From: Actinomycetota bacterium
Lineage (GTDB): Bacteria; Actinomycetota; Geothermincolia; Geothermincolales; RBG-13-55-18
Direction of reading: 5' to 3'
Assembly (NCBI GenBank): GCA_003598015.1
Contig: QZKE01000103.1
Coordinates: forward strand, 1 to 53,363
DNA: 53,363 nt
Both the position numbers and the translations under genes were made by a program. The number at the start of each line of letters is the position of its first letter. The first letter of the stretch is position 1. Of the stretch, positions 24,035 to 32,581 are shown piece after piece. Below the pieces are notes generated by a model. It was not told where the DNA came from and did not search any database. It saw only the letters and a list, made by a program, of their open reading frames with translations.

Positions 24035-25126
24035 ATGGCCCTGCAGATCGGGATCATCGGCCTGCCCAACTCCGGCAAGTCGACCATATTCAACGCCATG
24101 ACGCGGGCGGGAGCTCAGGTCGCCGGGTACCCCTTTTCCACCGTCGATCCCAACTACGGCATGGCGGAGGTACCCGATGACCGCCTGGAGAAGGTGGCTT
24201 CCACGGCAGGATGCTCCAAGGTGATCCCCGCCGGCCTGAGGTTGGTGGATATCGCGGGGCTGGTGGAGGGAGCCCACCGTGGCGAAGGCCTGGGCAACCA
24301 GTTCCTGGCCCACATCCGGGAGGTTGACGCCCTGGCCCATGCCGTGCGCTGCTTCGCCTCGCCGGACGTGGCGCACGTGCGGGCGGAGATCGATCCGGAA
24401 CTCGACATAGCGGTGGTGAACACCGAGCTCATCCTGGCGGACCTGGCCGCGGTGGAGAGGCGCAAGGACAGGATCGCCAAGGCGGCCAAGAGCGGCGAGC
24501 GTGACAAGGCGCGCGAGCTGGCGTTGCTGGAGAGAGTGGAAAGCGAGTTGGACCGCGAGGTGCCGGTGCGCGCGATGGGGCTTTCGCGCGAGGAAGAAGA
24601 GATCCTCGCGGGGCTGTTCCTGCTCACCGCCAAGCCGGTCATCTACGTGGCCAACCTGGGCGAGGAACAGCTGGGAGTGGATGGCCCGCTGCTGCGGTCG
24701 GTGCGGGACGTGGCGGCGGCGGAGGGCGCCGGATTGGTGGCTTTCAACGCCAGGCTGGAGGCGGAGATCGAGGAGCTGGAACCGGGTGAAGTGCGGGAGT
24801 TCCTCGATGCCTACGGTATCGATAGCCTGGGCCTGGAGGAGTTCGCGGCGCGTTGCTACTCGCTGCTGGGATTGATGACCTTTTTCACCACCGAGTCGGG
24901 GGAGTGCCGTGCCTGGCCGCTGCGCGAGGGGAGCACTGCCGTGCAGGCGGCGGGCAAGATACATACCGACATGGAGCAGGGGTTTATCCGCGCCGAGGTG
25001 ATCGCATGGGAGAGATTCCTGGAATACGGTTCATTCCATATCGCCAGGGACAGGGGGGCGGTGCGGGTGGAGGGAAGGGATTATATCATGCGGGACGGCG
25101 ACGTAATCCTCTTCCGCTTCTCGTAG
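24035..25126 (+). CDS. ychF: Ribosome-associated P-loop ATPase/GTPase YchF
   Basis: The 363-residue protein has the normal YchF length. It begins MALQIGIIGLPNSGKSTIFN (P-loop), has the Walker B region LVDIAGLVEGAHRGEGLGNQ and switch elements. The C-terminal TGS domain is marked by LGLMTFFTTESGECRAWPL, then DMEQGFIRAEVIAWERFLEY and VEGRDYIMRDGDVILFRF. YchF (OLA1 homologue) hydrolyses ATP in preference to GTP and binds ribosomes. It is a conserved housekeeping gene with a role in translation and stress response. AAAGGAGGCAGC precedes ATG 24035; upstream in-frame codons overlap a dispersed repeat and are not part of the family. It is convergent with the gene at 25148 with only about 20 bp between. 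Confidence 0.97.
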   Translation: MALQIGIIGLPNSGKSTIFNAMTRAGAQVAGYPFSTVDPNYGMAEVPDDRLEKVASTAGCSKVIPAGLRLVDIAGLVEGAHRGEGLGNQFLAHIREVDALAHAVRCFASPDVAHVRAEIDPELDIAVVNTELILADLAAVERRKDRIAKAAKSGERDKARELALLERVESELDREVPVRAMGLSREEEEILAGLFLLTAKPVIYVANLGEEQLGVDGPLLRSVRDVAAAEGAGLVAFNARLEAEIEELEPGEVREFLDAYGIDSLGLEEFAARCYSLLGLMTFFTTESGECRAWPLREGSTAVQAAGKIHTDMEQGFIRAEVIAWERFLEYGSFHIARDRGAVRVEGRDYIMRDGDVILFRFS

Positions 25127-25147
25127 TCTGTTGCCCGCATGTTTGCC

Positions 25148-26035
25148 TCAGCCGATGAGCAGATCGCGGGCCTCGGCGAGTTCTTCCAGTACCGGCTGTA
25201 TGAATCCTTCCACATCGGGCCGCAGCCAGGTGGATAGATCGATGGACGCGAGGATGGAGGCCGGTGAAGCGGACAGCTCCTCCTGCACCTCGGCCATGAG
25301 GCTGTTATGACCCTCAACATCGTTGGACTCGCCCCTCCGGCAGGCCTCCACGAAACGCTGCGCGGTGCTCTCGAGGCCGGCGACGGTCGAGGTGCCGGCC
25401 CCCAGGTCCAATCCCTCGAGCTTCACCGTCTCCAGGGAGGCCAGGGATTCCTGCAGGGCCGCGGCCGCGGAGGAGGCCTCCTGTATTGCCGTCCCGAAGG
25501 ATGTGGATCCGGATGCCGCGGCATGGTTGTGGGACTCCACCGCTGCGAACAGTGTCTCGCGGCCTCTAGTGTAGGCGGCTTCGGCGGCGTCGAGGGGTTG
25601 CAGGGTCGCGAGGAGGTTTCCCAACTCGCCCAGCCCGCGCTCGAGGCTCACTTGCGCTCGGGAGATCAGGACCAGGGCCTCGAGGAGGTTCTGCAGGGAT
25701 TCCCGGTCTTCGTCGACCCGCCCTCCCTCGACCTCCGCTGTAAGCTCCTCGGTGCGCTCGACCTCTCCCGCGAGCAGGGCCAGCGATTCCTGCTGCTTAA
25801 TGGTGAGGCTGGCGAGGTCGTTGGGGAGATCCGGGGCCATCCAATCCTCCGCAATGGAGGCGGTATTGTCCAATACGGCGATGGCGACGTCACCGGCCGC
25901 GCTGGGATCGAGGAATTCCTGTGTGGAGGATGACCTGGCTTGCCAGATGAGAAGGGCGGCCACCGCGCCTCCGGCCAGAAAAAGGAAGGCCAGCCCGTAC
26001 AGGATCCAGGTCCAGCGGCGAGAATAGAACTTCAT
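25148..26035 (-). CDS. Hypothetical membrane-anchored protein, ~295 aa
   Basis: I do not recognise a family. The protein starts MKFYSRRWTWILYGLAFLFL and has one N-terminal hydrophobic helix (about 9-32) with a basic N-terminus, so it is a signal anchor or uncleaved signal with the rest outside. The remaining 260 residues are Ala/Ser/Glu/Leu rich and helical with heptad-like stretches (SLTIKQQESLALLAGEVERT and onward), almost without cysteine. It could be a periplasmic-side or surface helical-bundle protein. ATG 26035 (GTG 26038 is also in frame) lacks a strong ribosome binding site. It lies 83 bp downstream of meaB on the same strand, but no functional link is evident. Confidence 0.65.
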   Translation of the reverse strand: MKFYSRRWTWILYGLAFLFLAGGAVAALLIWQARSSSTQEFLDPSAAGDVAIAVLDNTASIAEDWMAPDLPNDLASLTIKQQESLALLAGEVERTEELTAEVEGGRVDEDRESLQNLLEALVLISRAQVSLERGLGELGNLLATLQPLDAAEAAYTRGRETLFAAVESHNHAAASGSTSFGTAIQEASSAAAALQESLASLETVKLEGLDLGAGTSTVAGLESTAQRFVEACRRGESNDVEGHNSLMAEVQEELSASPASILASIDLSTWLRPDVEGFIQPVLEELAEARDLLIG

Positions 26036-26118
26036 CACAGCACCCCATGTGGAAAGTCGCTACCACCCGCTTGCTTCACTTGTTGATCCCGGGGAACGCA
26101 GCGGTGGCAGTATCCCCC

Positions 26119-27075
26119 TCAAGCTTCGCCTTTCTTCAGGAGATGGCGGATGACCAGACTGGCTCCCGAGTGGGGGTCTATCTCCCGGGTCTCCACCAGC
26201 TTGCCCATGAGATCCACCATCTCGGGGTCCTCCTGGAGAGCGCGCATCACCGTCCTGCCGACCTGCCGGTTGATTATCTCCAGGAGTTCCGCCACGATAC
26301 GCTCCTTGGTCTTTTGCTCCAGCAAGCCCTCTTGCTTCAGGTAATCGTAATGGTCCAGGATAGCCAGGGCCAGTTCCTCCACGCCCTCTCCCGTCGTGGC
26401 CACCGTTCTCACCAGGGGCGGCATGCGGCCATCACGGCGTTCCGACATCTCCAGCATCATCAGGATCTCGGTGTAGGTGCGCCCGGCATCCTCGCGGTCC
26501 GCCTTGTTGACCACGAAAACGTCGCCTATCTCCATGATGCCGGCTTTGATCGCCTGGATCTCGTCACCACCGCCCGGCATGGTTACCACCACGGAAGTGT
26601 GGGCCAGCTTGACTATGTCCACCTCCACCTGGCCGGCTCCCACCGTCTCCACGATCACCAGGTTCTTCCCGAAGGCATCGAGGATGTTCACAGCGTCGTT
26701 GGTGGCCACGGAGATACCCCCCAGGGCGCCGCGGGTCCCCATGGAGCGGATGAATACGCCGGGGTCGGTGGCCAGGTCCTGCATGCGTATGCGGTCCCCC
26801 AGGATGGCGCCGCCGGTGAAGGGGCTGGTGGGATCGATGGCGATGATCCCGACGCTGACCCCCCTGGCGCGCAGTACCTTGGTGAGCGAAGATACCAGGG
26901 TGCTCTTGCCCGACCCGGGGGCCCCGGTGATCCCGACGATATGGGCGCGGCCGGTGTGTTCGTGCAGCTGACGCAGGGGCTCCCTGGCTGCCGGATCGCC
27001 GTTTTCCACCATGGTGATCAACCTGGCTACGGCTCTCCGGTCACCCTCGAGCAGACGGGAATATATATCGTCCAT
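26119..27075 (-). CDS. meaB: MeaB/ArgK-family G-protein chaperone
   Basis: The 318-residue protein begins MDDIYSRLLEGDRRAVARLI. It has the G1 loop HIVGITGAPGSGKSTLVSSL, the MeaB hallmark IIAIDPTSPFTGGAILGDRI followed by RM, then FIRSMGTRGALGGIS, the G3-like VIVETVGAGQVEVDI, and NKADRED. These proteins load and protect coenzyme-B12-dependent mutases, chiefly methylmalonyl-CoA mutase. No mutase gene is in the window, so the client must be encoded elsewhere. AAAGGAGGCGAC precedes ATG 27075; an ATG six codons upstream overlaps that site. It supports the view that this organism uses cobamide chemistry, along with the corrinoid protein at 40074. Confidence 0.95.
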   Translation of the reverse strand: MDDIYSRLLEGDRRAVARLITMVENGDPAAREPLRQLHEHTGRAHIVGITGAPGSGKSTLVSSLTKVLRARGVSVGIIAIDPTSPFTGGAILGDRIRMQDLATDPGVFIRSMGTRGALGGISVATNDAVNILDAFGKNLVIVETVGAGQVEVDIVKLAHTSVVVTMPGGGDEIQAIKAGIMEIGDVFVVNKADREDAGRTYTEILMMLEMSERRDGRMPPLVRTVATTGEGVEELALAILDHYDYLKQEGLLEQKTKERIVAELLEIINRQVGRTVMRALQEDPEMVDLMGKLVETREIDPHSGASLVIRHLLKKGEA

Positions 27076-27162
27076 GTCGCCTCCTTTGCGCATCCCCGCA
27101 TCTATTCTTCATGTTAGAACGCCTCAGGTCAATGGGGTCTACCATCTGTTTCTGACCCCTGG

Positions 27163-27190
27163 TTGACCTTTGCGGGCCAGGGTATATCAT
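27163..27190 (+). promoter_or_regulatory. Promoter of the DUF192 gene
   Basis: TTGACC (27163-27168) and TATCAT (27185-27190), 16 bp apart, each match the sigma-A consensus at five of six positions. The expected transcription start is near 27197, at or beside the ATG. The message would therefore be leaderless, or would use GTG 27215, which has GAGGTGAG just upstream. Confidence 0.55.
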
Positions 27191-27196
27191 TCATAC

Positions 27197-27565
27197 ATGC
27201 GTGAGGTGAGAATAGTGAACCTGACCCGCGACAGTGTCCTGGCGGAAAAAGCCGCGGTCGCAGAGACTCCGGGTTCAAGGCGGCGCGGCCTCCTGGGGAC
27301 GGACTGCCTGGAGACTGGCGGGGGACTCCTTATCCTTCCCTGCCGCCAGGTGCACACCTTCGGCATGCGTTATCCCATAGACGTCGTCTTCGTTGATGAG
27401 TCATGGGCGGTAAGGAGGGTCTCGCACAACATGAAGCCGGGGCGGCTGGGCGCCCTGGTGCTGTCTTCCCGCGCGGTTATCGAGCTCCCCGCCGGCAGAG
27501 CGATGGATACGCAAACCCAGGCAGGAGACATCCTGGATGCCCTGCCAGTACGGGGACGCCGGTGA
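27197..27565 (+). CDS. DUF192 family protein
   Basis: The protein of about 122 residues reads MREVRIVNLTRDSVLAEKAA, then TPGSRRRGLLGT, the signature PCRQVHTFGMRYPIDVVFVD and NMKPGRLGALVLSSRAVIEL. This is the full DUF192 pattern (a small beta-barrel family of unknown biochemical role, often exported or near membrane functions). No signal peptide is present here, so it is likely cytoplasmic. The alignable region begins at the ATG at 27197, but the promoter position makes the GTG at 27215 (MNLTRDSV...) a strong alternative. Monocistronic. Confidence 0.85.
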   Translation: MREVRIVNLTRDSVLAEKAAVAETPGSRRRGLLGTDCLETGGGLLILPCRQVHTFGMRYPIDVVFVDESWAVRRVSHNMKPGRLGALVLSSRAVIELPAGRAMDTQTQAGDILDALPVRGRR

Positions 27566-27926
27566 TATCTCGAGAGAACTTCGGAGCAATGCCTGCACCG
27601 CGGGCGCAAAGCAAGTACCCGCCCAACAACCCAGCACCTGATGTTGCCAGCGAGAAGATGGTGCAATATCATTCATTATCGCGTTGTTGCCGGCGATAGA
27701 CCATGTAGGCAGGTGCGTCTCCGACATGGACGGGCGCGTATACTTGGACGGCAACGAGATAGATATCATGCAGTGGACGGAAAGAAGCGCTCCTACAACG
27801 ATCTGCCGTGCGGGCAGAAAGAAGCCGAGGCGAAAGCGGTGCTGCAAGACCATTGACGTCCATCAATTGCACGGCCCCGAGGCCGGCACCTATCATTGAA
27901 GGAGAGGAGAGCGAAAGGGCTGGAGT
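27566..27926. other. Gene-free interval before fdhD
   Basis: I see no gene that can be supported in these 361 bp; the short open frames on both strands overlap and have atypical composition. No molybdenum-cofactor riboswitch could be recognised, although its position before fdhD-mobA makes it the place to look. The 3' end holds a purine-rich stretch GGAGAGGAGAGCGAAAGGGC leading to fdhD. Confidence 0.5.
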
Positions 27927-28757
27927 ATGTCCACGATGGAATGGGATGTAAAGAGGTACCGTTTAGACGCGGAGGCGGAAGAGGTCGCTGACCGCGTAGT
28001 AATCGAACTCCCCCTGGAGATAAATGTCAACGGCATGCCCCTGGTCGCTCTCATGCGCCTGCCGGGAATGGACAAGGAGCTGGCGGTCGGTTTCTGCCTC
28101 AGCGAGAAAGTCATCGATGACGTTTCCCAGATAAGACTGCTCAAACACTGCGGCAGTTTCGAGAAGGCCGCCGGCCGGGGCGAGGATGTGGAGAGCGACG
28201 GGCTCGATGCGGGGAACGTAGTGGACCTGGAGATCGAGGGACCGTGGGAGCGGGAGCGCTTCTCCGCTACCTACGTGGTGCGCACCGGCTGCGGCGGGGC
28301 GGATATCTCCGCCATCGAGGATTATCAGGAGGACGCGGTCACTTCGGAACTCCGCGTCGCGGAGGGGGTCATCTATGCAATAGGGGGGGAGCTCACGCGC
28401 AGGCAGGAGATCTTTCGGGGCACGGGCGGGACCCACGGCGCCGGCGTCTTCACCGCCGGGGGCGAAGCCGTGACAGTGGCGGAGGACGTGGGCAGGCATA
28501 ACGCCCTGGACAAGGTGGTAGGCTGGTGCGCCCTGCGCGGCGTATCCCTGGAGGATAAGATACTGGTGCTTTCAGGCCGCATAAGCTATGAGATGGCCTT
28601 GAAGACGGTACGGGCGGGAATACCCGTGCTGGTATCCATGGCGGCGCCGACCTCATTGGGGCTGCGCGTCGCCGCCGCCACGGGCTTGACAGTGATAGGT
28701 TTCTCGGATGGGAAGCGCTTCAACGCCTACACTCATCCCCGGAGGATAACGACGTGA
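27927..28757 (+). CDS. fdhD: Formate dehydrogenase accessory sulfurtransferase FdhD
   Basis: The 276-residue protein shows FdhD features: ELPLEINVNGMPLVALMRLP, KELAVGFCLSEKVID, TGCGGADIS, FRGTGGTHGAGVFTAGGE, EDVGRHNALDKVVGWC and ILVLSGRISYEMALKT. FdhD carries sulfur from a cysteine desulfurase to the molybdenum/tungsten cofactor of formate dehydrogenase. In many homologues the loop after RTGCG contains a second cysteine (CxxC type); here it reads TGCGGAD with only one, so the mechanism may rely on a single Cys. The start is ATG 27927 or 27936. The stop overlaps the mobA start (GTGA), so the genes are translationally coupled. No formate dehydrogenase gene is in the window. Confidence 0.94.
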   Translation: MSTMEWDVKRYRLDAEAEEVADRVVIELPLEINVNGMPLVALMRLPGMDKELAVGFCLSEKVIDDVSQIRLLKHCGSFEKAAGRGEDVESDGLDAGNVVDLEIEGPWERERFSATYVVRTGCGGADISAIEDYQEDAVTSELRVAEGVIYAIGGELTRRQEIFRGTGGTHGAGVFTAGGEAVTVAEDVGRHNALDKVVGWCALRGVSLEDKILVLSGRISYEMALKTVRAGIPVLVSMAAPTSLGLRVAAATGLTVIGFSDGKRFNAYTHPRRITT

Positions 28758-29371
28758 TACAAGGGGAAGCGCACCCCACGCAACAGGGGGGATTCATCGC
28801 CGCGGTCCTGGCGGGGGGTGAAGGGAAACGCCTCGGCATGGACAAAGCTCTTCTCACCATCGACGGCAGCATCGTCCTGGATGGCATACTATCCACCCTG
28901 AGCAACATATTCCCCGCCATACTCCTGGTCGTGCAGGGCTACGATTCTCCCCTGGTGGAGGCCGAGGACCCGCGGGCCACCGTGGTCGCCGACATCATAC
29001 CGGGCAAGGGTCCCCTGGTCGGCGTATACACGGCGCTGGAGTACTCTACCGCCCCCTACGTTTTCATCATGGCATGCGACATGCCCTACCCCAATCCGCC
29101 GCTGATACGGCGCCTGCTCGCCGAGGCCCCGGGCAGGGAGGCCGTGGTGCCGCGGCGCGGCGAGTACATCGAGCCGCTCTTCGCCGTGTACAACCGCGAT
29201 ATCCGCGACCGTATACGTGACCGCGTTCAGGCAGGTCGCCTGAAGATACACGAGCTCATCCAGGAGCTGGACGTGCGCTACCTCGAGGAAGACGAGATAG
29301 CCGCCTGCGATCCGGGGTTTCGCTCGTTCTTCAACATCAACACCCTCGAGGATCTTGAATCCCCACAATAG
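28754..29371 (+). CDS. mobA: Molybdenum cofactor guanylyltransferase MobA
   Basis: The 205-residue nucleotidyltransferase has the signature AAVLAGGEGKRLGMDKALLT, followed by a strand FPAILLVVQGYD, DIIPGKGPLVGVYTALEY, and the metal-binding FIMACDMPYPNPPLI. It attaches GMP to the molybdopterin cofactor, giving MGD for enzymes such as formate dehydrogenase. It starts at GTG 28754, overlapping the fdhD stop by 4 bp, with GGAGGATAACGAC upstream. The fdhD-mobA pair points to a bis-MGD formate dehydrogenase elsewhere in the genome. Confidence 0.94.
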   Translation: MIQGEAHPTQQGGFIAAVLAGGEGKRLGMDKALLTIDGSIVLDGILSTLSNIFPAILLVVQGYDSPLVEAEDPRATVVADIIPGKGPLVGVYTALEYSTAPYVFIMACDMPYPNPPLIRRLLAEAPGREAVVPRRGEYIEPLFAVYNRDIRDRIRDRVQAGRLKIHELIQELDVRYLEEDEIAACDPGFRSFFNINTLEDLESPQ

Positions 29372-29373
29372 TA

Positions 29374-29425
29374 CCGACCCCCGGCGTGAAGAATAAAGGG
29401 CCGACCCCCGGCGTCATAGTATAAT
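29374..29425 (+). promoter_or_regulatory. Short direct repeat and consensus -10 before the acylase gene
   Basis: CCGACCCCCGGCGT occurs at 29374-29387 and 29401-29414. It is followed by a perfect TATAAT at 29420-29425 but no recognisable -35. Transcription from here would leave a leader of about 130 nt before the preferred acylase start. Confidence 0.4.
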
Positions 29426-29565
29426 CGTTGCATAGGTTGTGGCGCCGGATGGATCTCCAGGCCGCATTCACCGTTGCCTCCGAGATCGTCCCGCGCTCCC
29501 TGTATCCTCACAGCTACAGGCAGGTACAGCCCCCACCCCCGGGGGCGGTCAGGGATGGGAGGTGG

Positions 29566-31749
29566 ATGGCCGTGCTCGAACTCGAAGATCAGGAGCAGCG
29601 CATCAAAACGAGCGGTGGAGAGATAACGATCAGGCGTGACGGAAACGGCATACCGGTTATAGTAGCGGACGATTTCCCCGACGCCCTCTACGGGCTGGGC
29701 CTGGCGCAGGCGTGCGACCGTGGCATGCAGATGGAGCTCACGCGCCTGGTCGCCCGGGGACAGATGTCGGAACACCTGCCTCCCAACGAGAACTTCGTAG
29801 CCATGGACAGGACCATGCGCAAGTACGATGTCTGGGGGTTCTCGTGCACCCAGGCGGGGATGCTGGAGGAGGACGCACGCGAGGAGATGGAAGCCTTCTG
29901 CCGCGGCGTGAACGACCAGTTCGCAGAGTGCCCCCCCGCCGAGTTCGGCCTCATCGGCTACGTGCCGGAGCCCTGGACCCCCGCCGACTGCATCGCCATC
30001 GGCAAGATAATGTCCATAGTGGATATGGACGAGACCCAGGGCTGGATCAGGAAGGTCATCGTCCAGATGGTCCAGAAGGGCGTCACCCCGGCCATGCTCA
30101 GGGAGATCTTCATCTACATGACCGAGGATCCGGACGAGGAATACCTGAAGAAGCTGCGGCTGGTGAAGTTGCCCGATCCCTACGTGCCGGAGACGGTGAA
30201 GTGGGCCGCCATCCCCAGGGAGAAGACCAGCAGCCACTGGATGATCGCGGGTACCAGGACGGCCACGGGCAAGGCCATGCTCTGCGGCAGCCCGGAGCTG
30301 GATTCCGCCCGGCTTCCCGCCCTCTGGCAGGAAGTGCTCCTCTACGTGGGAGACTTCTACTGCATGGGGGTTTACGTCCCCGGAATACCCCTGCCGGCCC
30401 TGGGGAGGACGAACTACCTCTCCTGGAGCGCCACCTACAGCTGTATGGACGTCATGGACTACTTCCTCGAGGAGGTACGGGATGGCAAGTACCGCCGGGG
30501 AGAGGAGTGGGTCCCGTTCGAGGTACGCGAGGAAACGATCAAGGTCAAGGACTCCGAGCCCGTGACCGCGCGCTACTACGAGAACGTCCACGGGGTACTG
30601 GAGGGTGAACCCTCCGAGGACGGCTGCTATCTCTGCCTGGCCATATCTCACCGGGATGCGGGCGCCCTTACCTTCGCGGAGTTCAGTCGCCACTACCGCA
30701 GCCGCACGGTGGAGGAGTCCATGGACCACCTCGCGCGCTGCGACGCCCTGAGCTTCAACTGGGGCCTCGCCGACTCCGCGGGAAACATCGGCTACCAGAT
30801 GAGCGGCCGTTGCCCCATCAAGCCGGAGGGATGGAGGGGCGTCTTGCCCCTGCCGGGATGGGACGAGGCCTACGACTGGAAGGGTTTTTACGGGCCGGAG
30901 AAGAACCCCCGCCTGCTCAATCCGGAGCAGGGCTACTTCGGCACCTCCAACCAGGACCTCAACTATCTCTCGGACGTGCACATCCAGACCATGCCCATGA
31001 GCGACGACCGCGCGACGCGCATCGCCGAGCTGCTGGCGGAAAAAGACGATCACTCGGTGGAGAGCCTCAAGAGGATGCAGTACAACGTGTACAGCAAACA
31101 TGCGGAGTGGACCATGCCCCTCATCCGCCACCTGCTCCCCGGGGAGGGCAACGGGAAGCTGCTGCGCGATTGGGACCTCGTCTACGCCACTGATTCAGTC
31201 GCCGCGAGCGTCTTCGAGAACGTCTATTTCGAGCTGGTGAAGACCATCTTCGGGGACTACGGCGTGGGCAGGGATGTCATCGCATATATCCTCGAGAACT
31301 CGGAGCTCTATTACATGTATTACGGGCAGTTCGACCACGTCCTGCGGCGCGAGGAGTCGCTGTGGTTCGGCGGCAAGACGCGGGACGAGGTCTTCGGAGA
31401 GGCCGTGGCCAGGGGCCTGGCGATGGAGGCGGCGCCCTTCGGCGACACCCGCAAGGTGATGATGAAGAACCTGGTGTACGGGGACATGATGCCGGACTTC
31501 AACTACGGGCCCATCGAGATCATCGGTTGCCGGGGCACCGTCTCCCAGGGGGCCATATTCAAGGCTCCGGGGGACAGGATCGGCACTTTCTCGCCCACCA
31601 TCAGGTTTATCAGCGACATGTCCAGCGATAAGTATTACTCCTGCCTGGCAGGTGGCCCTTCGGAGAAACCCACCTCACCGTGGTATACCTCGGGAGTGGA
31701 GGGCTGGCTGGCGGGTGACTACAAGATGGTCGATCCGGAGTCGAGGTAG
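29566..31749 (+). CDS. Penicillin acylase family (Ntn hydrolase) protein
   Basis: The protein of about 727 residues belongs to the penicillin G acylase/cephalosporin acylase/AHL-acylase superfamily. The alpha-chain start is ITIRRDGNGIPVIVADDFPD followed by ALYGLGLAQACDRGMQMEL. The beta-chain nucleophile region reads EKTSSHWMIAGTRTATGKAM (SSHW where homologues have SNNW), and a later motif is YLSWSATYSCMDVMDYFLEE. Autocleavage before the catalytic Ser is expected. No signal peptide is visible, although most relatives are exported. The start is ATG 29566 or GTG 29572, the latter at ideal distance from GGGAGG; upstream in-frame codons to 29428 are not conserved. The substrate could be an N-acyl amide or lactone. 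It is isolated from any obvious pathway. Confidence 0.88.
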   Translation: MAVLELEDQEQRIKTSGGEITIRRDGNGIPVIVADDFPDALYGLGLAQACDRGMQMELTRLVARGQMSEHLPPNENFVAMDRTMRKYDVWGFSCTQAGMLEEDAREEMEAFCRGVNDQFAECPPAEFGLIGYVPEPWTPADCIAIGKIMSIVDMDETQGWIRKVIVQMVQKGVTPAMLREIFIYMTEDPDEEYLKKLRLVKLPDPYVPETVKWAAIPREKTSSHWMIAGTRTATGKAMLCGSPELDSARLPALWQEVLLYVGDFYCMGVYVPGIPLPALGRTNYLSWSATYSCMDVMDYFLEEVRDGKYRRGEEWVPFEVREETIKVKDSEPVTARYYENVHGVLEGEPSEDGCYLCLAISHRDAGALTFAEFSRHYRSRTVEESMDHLARCDALSFNWGLADSAGNIGYQMSGRCPIKPEGWRGVLPLPGWDEAYDWKGFYGPEKNPRLLNPEQGYFGTSNQDLNYLSDVHIQTMPMSDDRATRIAELLAEKDDHSVESLKRMQYNVYSKHAEWTMPLIRHLLPGEGNGKLLRDWDLVYATDSVAASVFENVYFELVKTIFGDYGVGRDVIAYILENSELYYMYYGQFDHVLRREESLWFGGKTRDEVFGEAVARGLAMEAAPFGDTRKVMMKNLVYGDMMPDFNYGPIEIIGCRGTVSQGAIFKAPGDRIGTFSPTIRFISDMSSDKYYSCLAGGPSEKPTSPWYTSGVEGWLAGDYKMVDPESR

Positions 31750-31781
31750 GGGCTCCTGTCGCGACCCAGCGTTGGTCTTAA

Positions 31782-31999
31782 GTAATGGGCACTGGGGCCA
31801 GGTCTTGGCATCTTTCGCCTGCGGCTCGAAATGCAACACCTGACCCCACCCTACGGGGAACAGAACGAGACGTGGGGTGCGAGGTAATGGGCACTGGGTT
31901 CAGGTCTTGGCATCTCTCGCCTGCGGCTCGAGATGCAACACCTGACCCACACCCTACGGGGAACAGAACGAGACGTGGGGTGCGAGGTAATGGGCACTA
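31782..31999 (+). repeat. Tandem REP-like repeat, two ~102-bp units
   Basis: GTAATGGGCACTGGG starts units at 31782 and 31884, with a third partial at 31987 (periods 102 and 103). Each unit has CAGGTCTTGGCATC, TCGCCTGCGGCTCGA, ATGCAACACCTGACC, then CCCTACGGGGAACAGAACGA and ACGTGGGGTGCGAG. The inner part is an imperfect palindrome (AGGTCTTGGCAT / ATGCAACACCT). An inverted copy lies at 41862-41970. The end overlaps the stop of the transporter gene at 31997. Confidence 0.85.
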
Positions 32000-32572
32000 G
32001 AACAGGTTTATTATCCCGAAGGCGATGAAGATGACTCCCGAGGCGCGGTGTATCCACACCCGTGGGATGGACTTGCCCAGGAAAGTGCCCACCAGGGCGC
32101 CGATGAGGGAGGTGGCCCACAGGGCCAGGGTGCCTCCGGCGAACACGAACACCGGCTGGGAATATTTGGCGGTAAGGGCGACCAGCGAAAGCTGCGTCTT
32201 GTCCCCCAGTTCCATCAGGCAGACCAGGAGGAAAGCGGTTATCATGGGCCCGTGCCTGCGTTTGAGCTTTCCCTCCTCCTCCTCCTCCTCCTCCTCCGTC
32301 TTCTCTTTGCGGGGCAGCAGCGCCAGGATGCCGAAGACGATGAAAATGGCGGAGACGGCGTACTTCAAGGCGGTCTCGGGAATAAGCTCATAGACAAGGA
32401 CGCCAATGGAAACCGCCAGCACGTTCAGTATCGTGAAGGCGGCCGCGGCCCCCAGGAAGACCCGCTTGAAACCATGTTTGGCGGAGAGTGTGAGGATCAC
32501 GATCTGGGTTTTATCACCCAGCTCTGCTACGAACATCAGCCCGAATGAGGACAGGAGTGCTTGCCACCACAT
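31997..32572 (-). CDS. GDT1/TMEM165 (UPF0016) family cation transporter
   Basis: The protein of about 191 residues has six predicted membrane helices in two three-helix repeats, each with the family signature ELGDKTQ (FVAELGDKTQIVILT and CLMELGDKTQLSLVAL). Between the repeats is a very acidic and basic cytoplasmic loop with eight consecutive Glu residues followed by GKLKRRHG. Family members export Mn2+ or exchange Ca2+/Mn2+ with H+. No clear ribosome binding site precedes ATG 32572. A possible short upstream frame (32582-32737) ends 9 bp before it and might couple translation. No yybP-ykoY manganese riboswitch could be recognised upstream. It is divergent from the ArsR gene, sharing about 270 bp. 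Confidence 0.93.
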   Translation of the reverse strand: MWWQALLSSFGLMFVAELGDKTQIVILTLSAKHGFKRVFLGAAAAFTILNVLAVSIGVLVYELIPETALKYAVSAIFIVFGILALLPRKEKTEEEEEEEEGKLKRRHGPMITAFLLVCLMELGDKTQLSLVALTAKYSQPVFVFAGGTLALWATSLIGALVGTFLGKSIPRVWIHRASGVIFIAFGIINLF

Positions 32573-32581
32573 GCGCAAAGA

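Noticed and set aside
24035-25126. Longer N-terminus for YchF (start at 23816)
   Set aside because: The added codons run through a dispersed repeat, and the internal ATG has an ideal ribosome binding site and the family's conserved start.
27566-27926. Molybdenum-cofactor riboswitch or a small gene before fdhD
   Set aside because: No recognisable motif and no frame with good start and composition. A covariance search would be needed.
29278-31131. Long minus-strand open frame (617 codons) opposite mobA and the acylase
   Set aside because: It is an antisense shadow of two well-supported genes with no motif of its own.
31782-31999. Could be a CRISPR array because of regular repeats
   Set aside because: The units are about 102 bp, nearly identical throughout and without unique spacers; they are tandem REP-like elements.
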